A DNA stretch of 64,000 nucleotides. Origin: Symsagittifera roscoffensis (taxonomy: Eukaryota > Xenacoelomorpha > Acoela > Convolutidae). Under the pieces are notes generated by a model. The model searched no databases, had not been told where the DNA came from, and saw nothing but the letters and a program-made list of their open reading frames with translations. Positions 20,244 through 31,995 of the stretch are shown here, in pieces (the stretch's first letter is position 1; each line of letters opens with the position of its first letter). The position numbers and the translations under genes are program-made. The DNA lies in the NCBI RefSeq assembly GCF_963678635.1, contig NC_087067.1:45201629-45265628 (forward strand), written 5' to 3'.

Positions 20244-20682
20244 TGGTACTTTGTCTTAAAAATAAACACTCAAAACCAAAATCAAGTTGGCCATCAATTC
20301 ATGATCTTCAGCATATGACTTAGAATTATTTTTCAATAGCAGATAATTTTAGTGAGGCAATCTACGAGCGTTTTCTAAGACCTGACTGTGGTACTGCGTT
20401 AGCAGTAGGTAACCTTGAGGACAGTTTGTAAGCTACTGCAACTGCAGTAATCATATGTGTTAAATATACATCATTATGCTATTATTATGTAAGTGTGGTC
20501 AAGGCCATTCGGTGGTGCTAAAATGTTACAGTTGAATTAGTCAGTGTGTCATACTTCAGTATGTTTAGCAGTAACTAATCTCAGCTACGGAAACTTCGAT
20601 AACATCAGCTAAGCAAGCTAAATTAACAGTATTAATCTTTACTTTTATTCCAACAAGCGCGATACAGTTAGAGAATATCACA
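20244..20682 (+). repeat. Ty3 5' LTR
   Basis: 439 bp, TG...CA ends, matching 27,019-27,458 with scattered substitutions and single-base indels. The 3' part includes CTCAGCTACGGAAACTTCG. The first ~190 bp correspond to the coding end of the last frame in the 3' copy but are frame-broken here. Confidence 0.88.
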
Positions 20683-20700
20683 TAGCGCAGCCAGAAGGAT
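20683..20700 (+). promoter_or_regulatory. Candidate Ty3 primer-binding site
   Basis: Directly after the LTR the sequence reads TAGCGCAGCCAGAAGGAT. A PBS normally starts TGG, so this is one base off and consistent with decay. The tRNA was not identified. Confidence 0.4.
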
Positions 20701-20789
20701 TTCTAGCTAATAACAGAACTGACATGGGAATTCCTGTTTTCTGGACCACAGCGAACTCAAGCACCTTGGAGCTTTAAGGTATGGTTTGA

Positions 20790-21885
20790 TCAGTTCCTGA
20801 TGGATGTAACAGTAAAAGAAAATGTTAACCCAGAATTAATTCTGGAGGATCCGAAACTGGTGTTGGAGGAACCGGAACCACGTCCGGAAACGCCTAGAGA
20901 AGGTGAAAACGCTGCTGCAACGGCAGCTCGAGAAGCACGGGATAGACTGTTAGGGGATTGAGTAGCAGCAGAGAATTAAGAAAGAAGAGAAAGAGGGCAT
21001 AAAGTGGGTCACAACATTTACTACAACGAAGTGCAAAAACGACTCGTATTCAGGCTATTCCTTGCGTTTGGAACGGAAGGAAAGAAATGATTTGTGCAAA
21101 AAAATCCTCATGTTGAGATTTCGAAATTGGAATTTAAAGAAATGGTCCAATTAGCCAAGGAGACTTTCGAAAAATGCCAGAGTATCACTTATGAGCGTTA
21201 TAAGTTATTTAACAGATCACAGGAAACGGGAGAGTCATTAGAGGCATTTCATGCCGTATTAACTGCGCAAGCAGCCAAATTGGCACTGGACACCTTAGAA
21301 GATGAGCTAGTCAGAGATCTATTAATCTCAAAAATGAGAAGCCCAGCGTTGCAGGACACACTTACGTTTGAAACATTACCCCCTGATGAAGTATTGAAAC
21401 GTGCCATAAAATTTGAGCAAATTAAACAATCGACTCAAGCATTTCAGAAGTCTACATTGGGTACTGCACAAGCAGTAACGCAATCGAGTTCACAGATTAA
21501 AATCAAACAGGAACCGATCATGGCGGTGGGTAACAGGAATCAGAATATTAAAAGACCTTATTGTAAACGGAATAGACGAAAACAGCCGGATGGTAGGGCA
21601 CCGAACAAATACAACACAGACGATAGGAAACAATGTAATAGATGTGGCAAACCATTCGTAGATGGACATTTAAAAAATTGTGCGGCTATGGGAAAACAAT
21701 GTAGGAACTGTAATAAACCAAATCATTTTGCACGGATGTGTCGATCACAACAAGTCAATGAAATAACCGAGAATACAGAGAGTTCGGAGGAGGAATGTAA
21801 CTTGATACAAACATTCGATTCGTGCGAGGAAATTGAGGTTATGGTAATTGAACAAAACAATAGTCAGAGGGAGATGATAAATTGA
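20790..21885 (+). pseudogene. Ty3 gag with two zinc knuckles
   Basis: The first part (from about 20,800) reads an acidic N-terminus, with three in-frame stops by 21,090. The open piece from 21,094 gives 263 residues: a helical capsid-type segment with QLAKETFEKCQSITYERYKL, then DELVRDLLISKM and a lysine-rich linker. Near residue 180 is a Cys-rich unit (C-x2-C-x7-H-x3-C, atypical spacing), and near residue 202 a classical C-x2-C-x4-H-x4-C knuckle (CRNCNKPNHFARMC). Gag would form the particle and bind genomic RNA. The first visible start codon here is not the natural one. Confidence 0.8.
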
Positions 21886-21900
21886 TACATAAAAGAGAAA

Positions 21901-22440
21901 GTGAAGGTGAACAGAGTAAGTGAAACTGGAAATAATAAACTTGAAACAAAAAAAATTGACATTCGAAGAGATTCAACATCAGAAAGGATGAAATCGTTAA
22001 GGGCTCTAATTCGAATTGATAATCAAATAATAAAAATGACAGTGGATACAGGGAGCCCGATTTCATTTCTGAATTGGTCGGTGGCAAAACAAATACTGGA
22101 TTCGTCCTGAAAAATACAGTTTACACCTGCAGAACAACTAAATTTGCCAGCACAATTTGTTGACTATAATAAAAGACCAATCGCAATATTGGGTGCGCTG
22201 AAAGCGAAAATACGGTCAGCTGGTTGGGAAGTCGCTGATGCTACGTTTTTAATAGTTGAACGGAAGACACGTTGCATAATAGGTCTAGATTTGCAAAATA
22301 GAGTCGGTATCACCACTTCGCAGAGACCTGCTCTAAAAACAAAGTCCCGATTTGGAATATATTACTGTGTGAACAGTCGGAGGTGTGGAAAAAAAAGTTC
22401 CATGGAGACTTCAAAGAACTGTTCGACAGGAAAGGACGAT
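21901..22440 (+). pseudogene. Ty3 aspartic protease
   Basis: The frame 21901-22110 has the active-site block MTVDTGSPISF, with D-T-G-S at about 22,045. A TGA at 22,108-22,110 follows, and the same reading continues from 22,144 with AILGALKAKI and IIGLDLQNR, typical of the second half of a Ty3 protease (I-I/L-G-x-D). It would release the enzymes from the polyprotein. Confidence 0.7.
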
Positions 22441-23200
22441 CAATACATCATGTGGTAAGCACAACGTTCAAGTACCCTCTTTGCCCGATTCAGGAAAAGG
22501 GGAGGAGAATACGGATCCATGTACAAGGGAAAGTTGAAAATGAGATTGAAGAATTACCGCTGGAAGGCCACATTCAGAGGTTAGATAAATGTACCAGAGA
22601 TTGTTTTATTGCTCCTATTGTTATAACGGTGAAGAAAGATGATTCTATCAGGTTGGCATTAGATGCCAAACCAATCAATAGACAATTGTACAAAAACAAA
22701 AACCAAATGCCGAGTGTGGAGGAGCTATTAGATGGAGTCCCTCAGACAGTGACTGCACGAGCAGCGGGTACCTTGTTCTTCACTGTGCTGGATTTGAAAT
22801 AAGCGTACAAACTGTTGAAGCTGACACCGCAGACTGCTAGGCAGTGTAATTTCAATATTGTAGGGGGAAAAGCAACGGGTACATATCGCTTTTTGACTGG
22901 ATTGTATGGTAGCGGATTTTCAAAAAGCAATGGATCGAACATTGAACAACGCCAGGAACAGATTTTGTTTTTTGGATGATATACTGATAGTTTCAAAGGG
23001 TTCGGAGTCAGAAAATGAAAAACTCATAACCGACGTCTTAACGAAGTTAGATAAGGAAAACTTATCTCTGAAACTGTCGAAATGTGAATTCTTTAAAACA
23101 GAAGTAAACTGAATTGGGCATGAAATTTCAGAGAGTGGAGTTACTCCGAAGATTAGAAAAACGGAAGCCATACTCAAGTTAGAGCATCCTCGGCCGCTTA
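22441..23200 (+). pseudogene. Ty3 reverse transcriptase
   Basis: The frame 22383-22802 holds IRLALDAKPINRQL and LFFTVLDLK (first palm aspartate), and ends at a TAA. The next open piece from 22,906 contains FCFLDDILIVSKG, the catalytic F-L-D-D, and FLGSINHLS-like sequence near 23,220. There are further stops at about 23,110 and 23,204. A frame change lies near 22,900. The motif order is normal for Ty3/Gypsy RT. Confidence 0.8.
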
Positions 23201-23394
23201 AATAGCTTAGATCCTTTCTAGGTAGTATTAATCATCTTTCGAAATTTAAACCAAATTCAGCCAATTTGTGAGGAAAATGAGAAGAAAAAATTGAAAAATA
23301 TTAAACTCCCAGTGAAGAAATTTGTTTGGGGTACTGAATACACAGAAACATTCGAAAATATCAAAAAAGCGGTTGCAAATAACGCTAAATTCAC

Positions 23395-23820
23395 TTTTTA
23401 AATTGAATTACTACGACCCGGCTAAAGAAACTCGGGTCAAATGTGATGCATCTAAGTCATAGTGGATTAGATGCATCGTTAGAACAACAAACAGAAAACA
23501 ACGACTGGGTCCCGATTTCATTTGCATCGCGCTATCTGAATAATCAGGAGAAAAAGTATTCTACTAATGAGCGGTAGTTTGGGCAGTTGATCGTTTCAAA
23601 CATTAATTATTAGGAAAAAAATTTGTAATAGTTACAGATCACAAGGCCTTAACATCTGCCTTAGAAGGCAATCGTTCTAATAAGACCTATCAATTGCGGT
23701 TAACGAGATGGGTGGATAGATTATTGCCATACCAATTCAAAATCGTGCATATTCCTGGAAAGGATATGGGGATCGTTGATTATCTTTCTCGAGAACCAAC
23801 AGGACAGCCTTGGCCAGAAA
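23395..23820 (+). pseudogene. Ty3 RNase H
   Basis: Reading across several stops gives a CDASKS block (near 23,440), a conserved Y-S/T-x-N-E block (near 23,560), VTDHKALTSAL (near 23,630) and IPGKDMGIVDYLSREP (near 23,750-23,800), the usual end of the Ty3 RNase H. The frame 23694-24239 carries the last part. Confidence 0.75.
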
Positions 23821-24640
23821 TAAAATTAGATGAAAAATTTGTTGTTACTTCAATTGAGTGTTTTCATAGGGCACTCGACTGTTTGTACAGTCGGCTGAAT
23901 GCTACTGATTCAGTAAATCAGAATGAAAAAAATCGAGAACATTCTCAAAAACAGAAAAGAGAAGACAAGTTGTTTAATTACAGGCATGGTTGCCATAGCA
24001 ACAAAACGGTCAAAAACCGAACAAAGCTCGACCGCAACGAGAACGGTTCACATTCAAACTTTTTGCCTATTAATAACGCGTTGAATCAAAACACTTTTGT
24101 CAATTTCACGAGGTCACTTCAGTCCGTCAGTTTAGTTCATGATAAAGACGAGATTTCAACAGCGACGGAGAGCGAAAAAACGAAAAAAATATGGTGCGGA
24201 TCGAAGACTGTAGGACACAGGAAGAGAGAGACAAACTGACGGAGGAAGAAATAACGGAAACTACTTTCCATCGAACATGCCGTATAAGGAGAGGAACGCT
24301 GGACAGATCGGGGTCAGACAGTTTGGACCAGGATAACTTTGCTGCACGAGCAGTAATGTGGGACCAGGGTGCAGTGGAGACGAAAAACTTGATATCCATA
24401 TGGGATTTAGTTAGTCAGGATAAGGAGTTCACGGGAAATATTAGATAGCTGGAGGCGGCAACTCACTAGTAGTCACTAGTAGTCCGAGATCAGGTACTCG
24501 TTCATTTTCCCCTACTAAATCCATCATCGAAGTGGACCTAACAGCGGAGGACGACGATAACAGTGAAGACGTAAGTGCGTTTCAATCAACACGAAGGGTC
24601 AATAAACGCCAAACAAAGCTGGACCACTCACTATCAGATA
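23821..24640 (+). pseudogene. Long hydrophilic spacer between Ty3 RNase H and integrase
   Basis: About 0.8 kb reading as charged, Asn/Lys/Glu-rich segments in two or three frames (24,191-24,448 and 24,532-24,720 are the longest). No domain was recognised. Ty3 elements usually have a shorter link here. The acidic stretch EVDLTAEDDDNSED is notable. Confidence 0.45.
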
Positions 24641-25817
24641 TGAGCAATGTTGGGAACTTTAGTTTATCTAAATTATTTGACAAAACGCTATTGGCCGAAC
24701 TCATCTCTGAAGATATGTAGATGGATCGCTTACGTCGGGTGATAGAGCAAAAGGACAGGGCAGGATTTGAACTCATGGGCCCGTATACGAACCCATTGTG
24801 GAATCAATTTTCGCTAGAGTAGACGACTGCATTCTAGTAGACAATCGGTTAGCAGTTCCAATACAACTTCGACCAGCAGTCATGAAGCGAATTCATCGGG
24901 GCCATCCGGGGCAAGAGGCTATGCTGGATGTGTCGAATTATTTGTGGTAGCCCCACATGCACAAGGATATAGTAAATCTCGCGGAGGAGTGTAGAGAATG
25001 TACACGTTATGGTAAGAATGCAAAATATATTTTACCAAAAATGATTCGCAACCACTGCCGCTGTTGTCACAGCCCGGGCAGGAGGTTCAGTTAGATTAAG
25101 CGTGACCCTTAGAAGATTGTAAGGGGAAGAAAATCTACTTGTTAGCAGCGATTGATCGTTACTCAAAATTTCCTTCGGTTAAAGTAACGAAATCAACGGG
25201 GGGAAATCTACTATTAAATTTTTACGCATCGAATCCCAGAATCGATAAAAACTGACCAGTTCTCGGATTTCAAAGGAAAAGCGATGAAAAAATTCTGCCT
25301 TGAAAACAACATCGAACAAAAGTTTTGTCCGGTGGGAGACCATCGTGGTTGTGGCTTAGTTGAAAAAACAATACAAAGTATAAAATGGCGTTTGGGGGTG
25401 ATGCTACTTGAAGAGAGTGTAAAATCGATTAAATTATGTCTTAGCACAATAAATTGGGACATGCAGTGGATAAAACAGAAAACCATTCAAAAATCACCGT
25501 TTGAAGCACATTTTGGTAGATTACCAAAAACGGAGTTCAAGATTATGCGAGATAATTTCGTAGAATTTTCTGATCATTTAGATAAACAGCACCTGGAGAG
25601 ATCGGCACTAAACGCTAGTCAGTTAAAGAAGAGAATTGATCAATCTCGGGATTCCCTCAAAATTGTAAAGAAGGGTCAAAAGAGTCGGTATGTCAGCCCT
25701 CTTTTCAAAAAAGAGAATATGTCAGCTCAGGAGAATAATCGAGCAAGAACTCTCCGCACACTGTTAGAAGCGAACGCCAACTGGAACGCCAACTGGAACA
25801 AATTCTACAACAACTAG
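24641..25817 (+). pseudogene. Ty3 integrase
   Basis: The N-terminal zinc region reads I-H-R-G-H-P-G-Q-E...C-x2-C across stops (near 24,880-25,020). The catalytic core has AAIDRYSKFPS (first D), KTDQFSDFKGKA (second D, unusual F for G after TDQ) and VGDHRGCGLVEKTIQSIK (E). The open piece 25,284-25,817 covers the last third and a basic tail. The enzyme would insert the element. Stops and a frame change near 25,230 break it. Confidence 0.78.
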
Positions 25818-26539
25818 TGGATGCCACTAGCACTATCGACCCAGAATTACGTAAAGAACTCCTATATTCATGGAAGAAGGGGTTTGTCGAAGATAAACCG
25901 AAGGGGTCGGAGTGGAATAGTCATAATCTCATTCGTAGGGATGAGACGCGCAAAAGTGGGGCGGCTTTGACTAAACCCTTCAAAGGAAAAGTAGCAACTG
26001 AGTCCCCAAAAACTGTAACAACAGCTGCAGGAGCAGTCTATCGTAAAAGTGATTTGGCGAAGAGGGCGGGTCCTCCAAAGAATACACCTAAGGAAGGATT
26101 GTGCCAGAAGGAAAAAGCAAAAAGTCCACTGGAAGAACCAAAGAGCAAGCACCAAAAGAAAGATGCGGAGCAAAACGACGATACGGAGTCTGCGGAGGAA
26201 GACCAAAACATATCGAGTAAACAGATAAAGGACCTTTTTCAGGATAGCGAGACTGTAGTCACTTCTCGGGAAACACCAACCGGTGGAGGCTTTAATTTGG
26301 CAGTGAAGCGAGCGAAGCTAAATCTCGGTGGTCCAACAACAATGGGACCGAAAACGCAAGATCAAGTGGCACTCAAATCGTTAGGGGAAACAAAAGGTCA
26401 AAATGAGGTAACGATCAAGTCGAAAGGCAAATCGGACAAGAAGAAAGCTGCAGTAACAGCAGAAGAGGTCCGAACGTCAGAAAAATCGGAAACGATTATT
26501 CCACCAGATCAGCCAAGCAGTTCGGGGGGGTTTGGCTAA
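25817..26539 (+). CDS. Additional hydrophilic frame of the Ty3 element (ORF3-like)
   Basis: This 240-residue frame, intact, starts one base before the end of the integrase frame, as a downstream frame in a different register. It is strongly charged and contains Lys-rich stretches (EKAKSPLEEPKSKHQKK), an acidic patch (QNDDTESAEEDQN) and many Ser/Thr/Gly. No membrane segment and no known domain was seen, so it is not an obvious envelope gene. It may be an extended integrase tail or an accessory protein. Confidence 0.4.
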   Translation: MDATSTIDPELRKELLYSWKKGFVEDKPKGSEWNSHNLIRRDETRKSGAALTKPFKGKVATESPKTVTTAAGAVYRKSDLAKRAGPPKNTPKEGLCQKEKAKSPLEEPKSKHQKKDAEQNDDTESAEEDQNISSKQIKDLFQDSETVVTSRETPTGGGFNLAVKRAKLNLGGPTTMGPKTQDQVALKSLGETKGQNEVTIKSKGKSDKKKAAVTAEEVRTSEKSETIIPPDQPSSSGGFG

Positions 26540-26559
26540 TACTCAAGCTTAACCATCGA

Positions 26560-27208
26560 AGAAACGTATTACTAGGGACACTTCCACTAGTTCAATTCTA
26601 AATGCTTTTCAAAATCAGGACATGGCCCCAGAGGAATGGCAAAGTCTCGCAGACCAAGTCTTGACAAGAGGTTTGCAAAGGACAGCGGAGGAAATCGTAA
26701 AATCTAGAGCTGAGAATCAAACAGAGACCACAGTCGAGCATTGTTCTCCGTCTGGGGTCTCGGATGATTCGATTGTAGATGAACAAACTGAACGAGTGTG
26801 AGGCGTAGTAAGCGAGCTACAAAAAATCAAGGGCCTAAAAGATTGGGCAGTCCAGTGAAACATTCGGTGAAGTATATTAGTACGGTCGAGGAGGTTGCAG
26901 ACCTAAACAAAATGGCCTTGGAGCAGTACAGATTTAGTTTGGCTAATGTGAAGACGGATAAGAACAAACCGATGGAAACTCGACTGAAGCTTCTTGAACG
27001 TCACCTATTTCGAAAGAGTGGTACTTTGTCTGAAAAAATATTTCTCAAAACCAAAATCAAGTTTGGCCATCAATTCATGATCTTCCAGGCATATGACTTA
27101 GAATTATTTTCAATAGCAGATAATTTTAGTGAGGCAATCTACGAGCGTTTTCTAAGACCTGACTGTGGTACTGCGTTAACAGTAGGTAACCTTGAGGACA
27201 GTTTGTAA
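26560..27208 (+). pseudogene. Ty3 pol tail and a frame reading into the 3' LTR
   Basis: Fragments from 26,560 read an acidic glutamine-rich segment, then the frame 26798-27208 begins RRSKRATKNQGPKRLG, similar to the R-x-S-x-R...P-x-R-L-G tails of many Ty3 pol proteins. The frame continues for 190 nt past the LTR start (27,019) and ends at TAA 27,206-27,208 after VGNLEDSL. The last ~63 residues are therefore encoded by LTR DNA. In the 5' LTR the same stretch is broken by indels. Confidence 0.55.
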
Positions 27209-27458
27209 GCTACTGCAACTACAGTGATCATATGTGTTAATTATACATCATTATGCTATTATTATTTAAGTGTGGTCAAGGCCATTCGGTGGTGCTACAA
27301 TCTTACGGTTGAATTAGTCAGTGTGTCATACTTCAGTATGCTTAGCAGTAACTAATCTCAGCTACGGAAACTTCGATAACATCAGCTAAGAAAGCTAAAT
27401 TAACAGAATTAATCTTTACTTTTTTCAAACAAGCGCAATACAGGTAGGGAAAATCACA
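27019..27458 (+). repeat. Ty3 3' LTR
   Basis: 440 bp matching 20,244-20,682. It starts TGGTACTTTG and ends AATCACA. No polypurine tract is obvious just before it, and the region upstream is coding. Confidence 0.88.
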
Positions 27459-27561
27459 GTTTGGCCATCAATTCATGATCTTCCAGGCATATGACTTAGA
27501 ATTTTTTTCAATAGCAGAAAATTTTAGTGAGGCAATCTACGAGCGTTTTCTTCGACCTGAC
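27459..27561 (+). repeat. Third, partial Ty3 LTR copy
   Basis: 103 bp matching 27,061-27,163 (TTTGGCCATCAATTCATGAT onward) with four or five differences, joined directly to the 3' LTR end. It stops at GACCTGAC. Confidence 0.85.
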
Positions 27562-30500
27562 ATACGTTATATCAATCTCATCACAATTTTTATGTCTAAC
27601 TAGTTCAATGACTTTTCGTTGGCTTCCTACACAAGCGTGGCATTTGACTTTGGATAATGCATCATTTAAGCTTTTCGTCCAATCTGCAGAGGTGAATGTT
27701 TTTTTTTTTCAAATTAGCGTCGTTTTGTTTCCGCTTGGTGATGAAAAGATCTGAACAAAAACTGCAATTTGGGAATATTTGACAGTCATAGTAAAATATG
27801 CAAATTTTAAAAAAATGACAAAAAACAAAAATATATCAAAATGAAATCAAAATTTTTTTTCAAAAAAAAAATTCAGTTTTTTTTTTCAAATTTAAGTTTT
27901 TAGTTAACAAAGGGCGCTTAAAATTTCCGATACAATTTTATTTGATTGAAATTGGAATTTAACTGCCTTAAAAAGCAAAAATAAGCTATTGTACGCCTTC
28001 TAGCTTGAACTCAGACTAAAAATCAAAAATTTTAAACTTATTTTTCTCGTTAATGGGACAGTTTTTTTTGGAAAGTTTTCAATGTCTTTCGAAACCCAAC
28101 TAAAAGAACTTCAAAATGATATACCACTCAAATCATTCCAAGATTATTTGTGATACCTGATTTTACGTGGAAAACATAATGAAAAAGAAACAATGATAGC
28201 CGGTTACTCTGCAAGTAGCACAGATTTTCCGACCAATCTTAAAAAACTATTTTTTTTCCTTCAAATGGTTTTTCTGTGAGGCGTGGTAGAAGGACCTGAT
28301 ATTAAACTAAAAATTAGGCATCGTCGACAATCATAGTTATAAAAGCCAATTGGACAAAACTGTTTGTACAAAAATGACTTAAAAAAATCAAAAATTAATG
28401 TTTTTCTTTTTCAACTTTTTGCAAGTGGATTTTTTCTGAAACTTTTGGTTCTGAAAATTGCATTTAATTAGTCATTAAACTTTTTAGTCATTATTTTTGT
28501 AAGTCTGATCGTTGTAAGACTGCTCACTTGCTTTATTTGTTCGAAATAAGACAAAAAATGAAAAAATTCTAACCAATTTTTCTCTACACTGGGGAATTTT
28601 TCAAGGTTTTTTTGATGTTGTTCAAATCACGACTGTAATCGGGGTAATTATGATATATCCTTCAACCTAGTCCGATGATTATTTGTGGTACCTGATGTTG
28701 AAAAATAAAAAAACTGAAGCACACTCGAATATTAAGTTCCTACCCATTTTTAATGATCGAAACAAAAAAAACTAAAACAGACGCTTGCCAACAGATCTTT
28801 CGGAATTCAATGACTTGGGCAAAATTGATGGTTTTTTGAACTTCAAAATTCAAATGTTGCATTTTGACTTTTTCTTGAAAAAACTGAGCAGTGTAAGGTA
28901 GTAGCTAGATTTTCAATTTCTGAGAACACCTCGCTATTAAGCCAAAATAGGAAACAGATTTTAAATTGTGTGAAGTAATTTTCTAAAATTTTGAGAAACT
29001 CATTGAAAATATAACATCTTGCAAACTAAAAGTATTTGATCAGTTGCCTTTTGAAGCTATAATTTCTGTAAGTACGCTAAAAGCCTTTTTCTGTTGTTAA
29101 AAACTACCAAGCTTGAGAAAAAAACCTTTTCTAAGTCTTAATTTTTTCAAAAATTTTGAAAAGTCACAAAACACGGTATATGTCGTAAACTAACAAGATT
29201 ATAGCAATTGTTTTTGCAAGCCACTTTTAGAACTTCTGAGGACATTTTAAAGCAACCATCATAAGGCTGGGAGATTAAACAGTGATATATATTTGTAAAT
29301 CTAGGCTTTTTGAAGTTTTTTGAAAGTCGTGAAAAAACATCTCATCTCGAAAACTAAAAAGTGCTGATCAACAATTTTTGAGAACAAGATTTGCATAGCT
29401 TCATAATGTCCTATGGCTAGAGCGCCGGAAATTTCAAAATTCGGAAAGTTTTTTTAATTGTTAGTCTTTGAAAATTTTACAAAATTTTTTCAAAATTTTT
29501 ACGAAAATTGCCTTAATTTGTTATGTAAAAGGATTTTTGTTCGCATTTGGAAATCAATAAGGTGGCTTATTTCAAGTTTAAAGATATGAAAACTAAAATG
29601 AAAAACTTTGCGTTGCGAGTACAAAAAATTTTTTGAAAAGAAGCATTCGCGCTGCAACATATGTTAGAACGTTGACTTTGAAAAGCATTTTAATTTGTAC
29701 CCTGTATTGGCACTTTATTATGTCAACATAAGGACTTCTTATCATGTTTCAAGACGAAAGCTCATTAAAAAATGTACTGATAGTCAGATAGATGGTTGAA
29801 CCCCTTCTTTACAATAACCTACATTGCACTCTCCTCCTCATATTCGCCCATTCCTCCTCATAATGGCACAGCTTTACAACCAAGCCTTGCTACCTCACTA
29901 CTAAATTTTTCTGAACCCTTGCAATAAATGAAATAGCTTGAACGTGCAAAATTTTTTTTGTTAAGCTTGCAGAAACAAAAAGTTGAAAAAAATGAACGAA
30001 GTGAGATACTGAAGCCCGCATTTAACGATGTAATAGATTAGCGATGACAAATAAGTCGAATCTTTTATAGATTTCAGAAAATGCAGCACAGTTGAAGATC
30101 CATGCTATCAGTTTCTGGAGTTTTCTACGATAATCTTTATAAAAACAGTTATTCAGAATTCAACACGTATTACCACGGCTTGGTTTTTTTTCACAAAAAA
30201 ATATCTAAAAGTCACTTTAATCACAATCGCTACCGGGTGTTGATTTTCTTTATTGGTTTGTAACCATTGTGAATTTACACTAAACTGAAATGTTTTAAAA
30301 ATTTGCTAGACAATTTTTCTCAAGTTCAGGTCCAAAATCTACTATCATTTTTTGCAGGTTCGAGTCTTACAATTGTTCCTTCTTTCTTATCTCAAATTAA
30401 GTTTTTATTAAGTTTTTTCGTAATTTTTTGTTCACTAGTCTACAAAAAATGCATACATTCAACTAAAATGTCGAAAATGCTGAAAAAAAATATATTTGCC

Positions 30501-31277
30501 GGAAAAAAGATTACTGATGCTAGCATGAAAAAAAAACGCCGGGAAGTTTTTCTGTGAATAAACCCGTATTGCCAAAAAATGGATAACAATCAAATCTATG
30601 CAGCTTATTTAGCGGAGAATTAGAAAAAATGTATATGCATTGTTTTATTATCGATTTAGTTTGATACAAAAAAGAAGCTTAAAGTCAATTTAAATCGATT
30701 CTAAATCAAATTAAATCCTTCTTTTGTTTACTTTTTTCTATTTTTATTTACTACAAATTTTAATTACAAAAAATCAACTTAGATGAATTTTTAATTAAAT
30801 TTAAGCTCGTTTTTTTTTCATTTTATATACAGAATATAAGTAGATTTCTAGACTATCAAACAATTTTTAAAAAGTGGAAGCAAAACTTTTGCATACTTTT
30901 CAATTGTTTTTTTGTTTTGATGTTGAAAAAATGAAAAAAAAAATTATGAAGTTATGTAAAACCTAACTGTTCTGCTAAAAATGTTTTTCAAATTGAGATT
31001 TTCCTATATTTTCTTTGCCTATCAAAATTGAGACCAGGCGTTGATAATAAAAATGGTATTTGATATTTGAAAACCTTGTGCATAATTTTAGTTCTCATTA
31101 CCGCCGAAACCCCTAGCGTTGTACACTTCGAAAGTGAACCCCTAAACGAAAAAATTTGTGGTAAACAACACTCCTCGAGTGACTCCTATTTTCTTTAGCT
31201 CTGATGCGGATTTTCCTGAGTACACAAATATGCACAAGCTTCAAAACAAAAAAAATAGTTAAGTTAAATCATTTTTC
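27562..31277. other. AT-rich region with no recognisable gene
   Basis: 3.7 kb of A- and T-tracts with short chance frames. The longest plus-strand frame (30,303-30,557, 84 codons) has no motif. TTTAAATCGAT-type palindromic motifs occur near 30,690-30,720 and 31,315-31,350. No repeat family used elsewhere was recognised. Confidence 0.5.
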
Positions 31278-31734
31278 TTGTGTTTTTGATCATTTTCACA
31301 CCGTTGCATAAATCCATTTAAATCAATTTAAATCGATATAAATCGATTTAAAGGAGGAAAAGAGCCTTAAAAAACAAAATGACTCTGTTTTTTTTGGCGG
31401 TTGCTTTTTGCTTTCTTTTTCCCCAAGTGCTTTCAGTTTTCACTTTGAATTCTACCCAAAATTTTGTACGGAATGTTTCGAACAGTTTTTAAAAATTTCC
31501 TAATATGACTCATTCAAAAACTAATCCTTTTTATGCTTGACCTTATCAAGTGTGATGCAGACCTCTGCTTCGCCTCTGTTTTTTGGCATTAGAGCGTTTA
31601 TTTCAGAGACCGGCTAATAAGACGACAATAGAATTTTCACAAGTAGAAATTCCACATAGGTTTTTGCTCTGTGGGGAACCCAATTTTGCACAATGGCTGG
31701 TAAAATTACTTTTTTTTACGGTTGCGCAGAGCAG

Positions 31735-31995
31735 CTAATAAAAATCGGTTTCGAATTTGTCTACCGAAATCGGGTATGTTTCGGCCGTGCTCGACCTATG
31801 TTTCAACTGTGCTCGACTTATGTTTCTACTTTCTCGACCGAAATTGGGTATGTCTCGAAATAGCTCCACCTATGTTTCGACTCTCTCGAGCGAAATCGGG
31901 TTTGTTTCGACTTTGTGCTCGACTTAATATTGCTTCTCGACCGCGGAACTTCAATCGCAAAACTGCACGAGCTGGACTTTGAAAGTCGAAACATA
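31735..31995. repeat. TTCGAC-rich degenerate array (copy 1, left end)
   Basis: Loose repeats of about 22 or 32 bp based on TATGTTTCGACT...CTCGACC, some with GAAATCGGGT inserted. Frames read across it have no motif. The second copy is at 47,300-47,560. Confidence 0.65.

Larger units (their letters stand above)
20244..27458 (+). mobile_element. Ty3/Gypsy LTR retrotransposon, degraded
   Basis: 7.2 kb between two ~440-bp LTRs. The internal order is gag with zinc knuckles, protease (DTGS), RT, RNase H, integrase, then additional frames. RT before integrase with the FLDD catalytic motif and an H-H-C-C plus D-D-E integrase put it in Ty3/Gypsy (Metaviridae). Many stops and frameshifts make it inactive. 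No target-site duplication was seen. Confidence 0.88.

Noticed and set aside
25817-26539. Envelope gene of the Ty3 element
   Set aside because: No signal peptide, no membrane segment and no cysteine pattern; the frame is uniformly charged.
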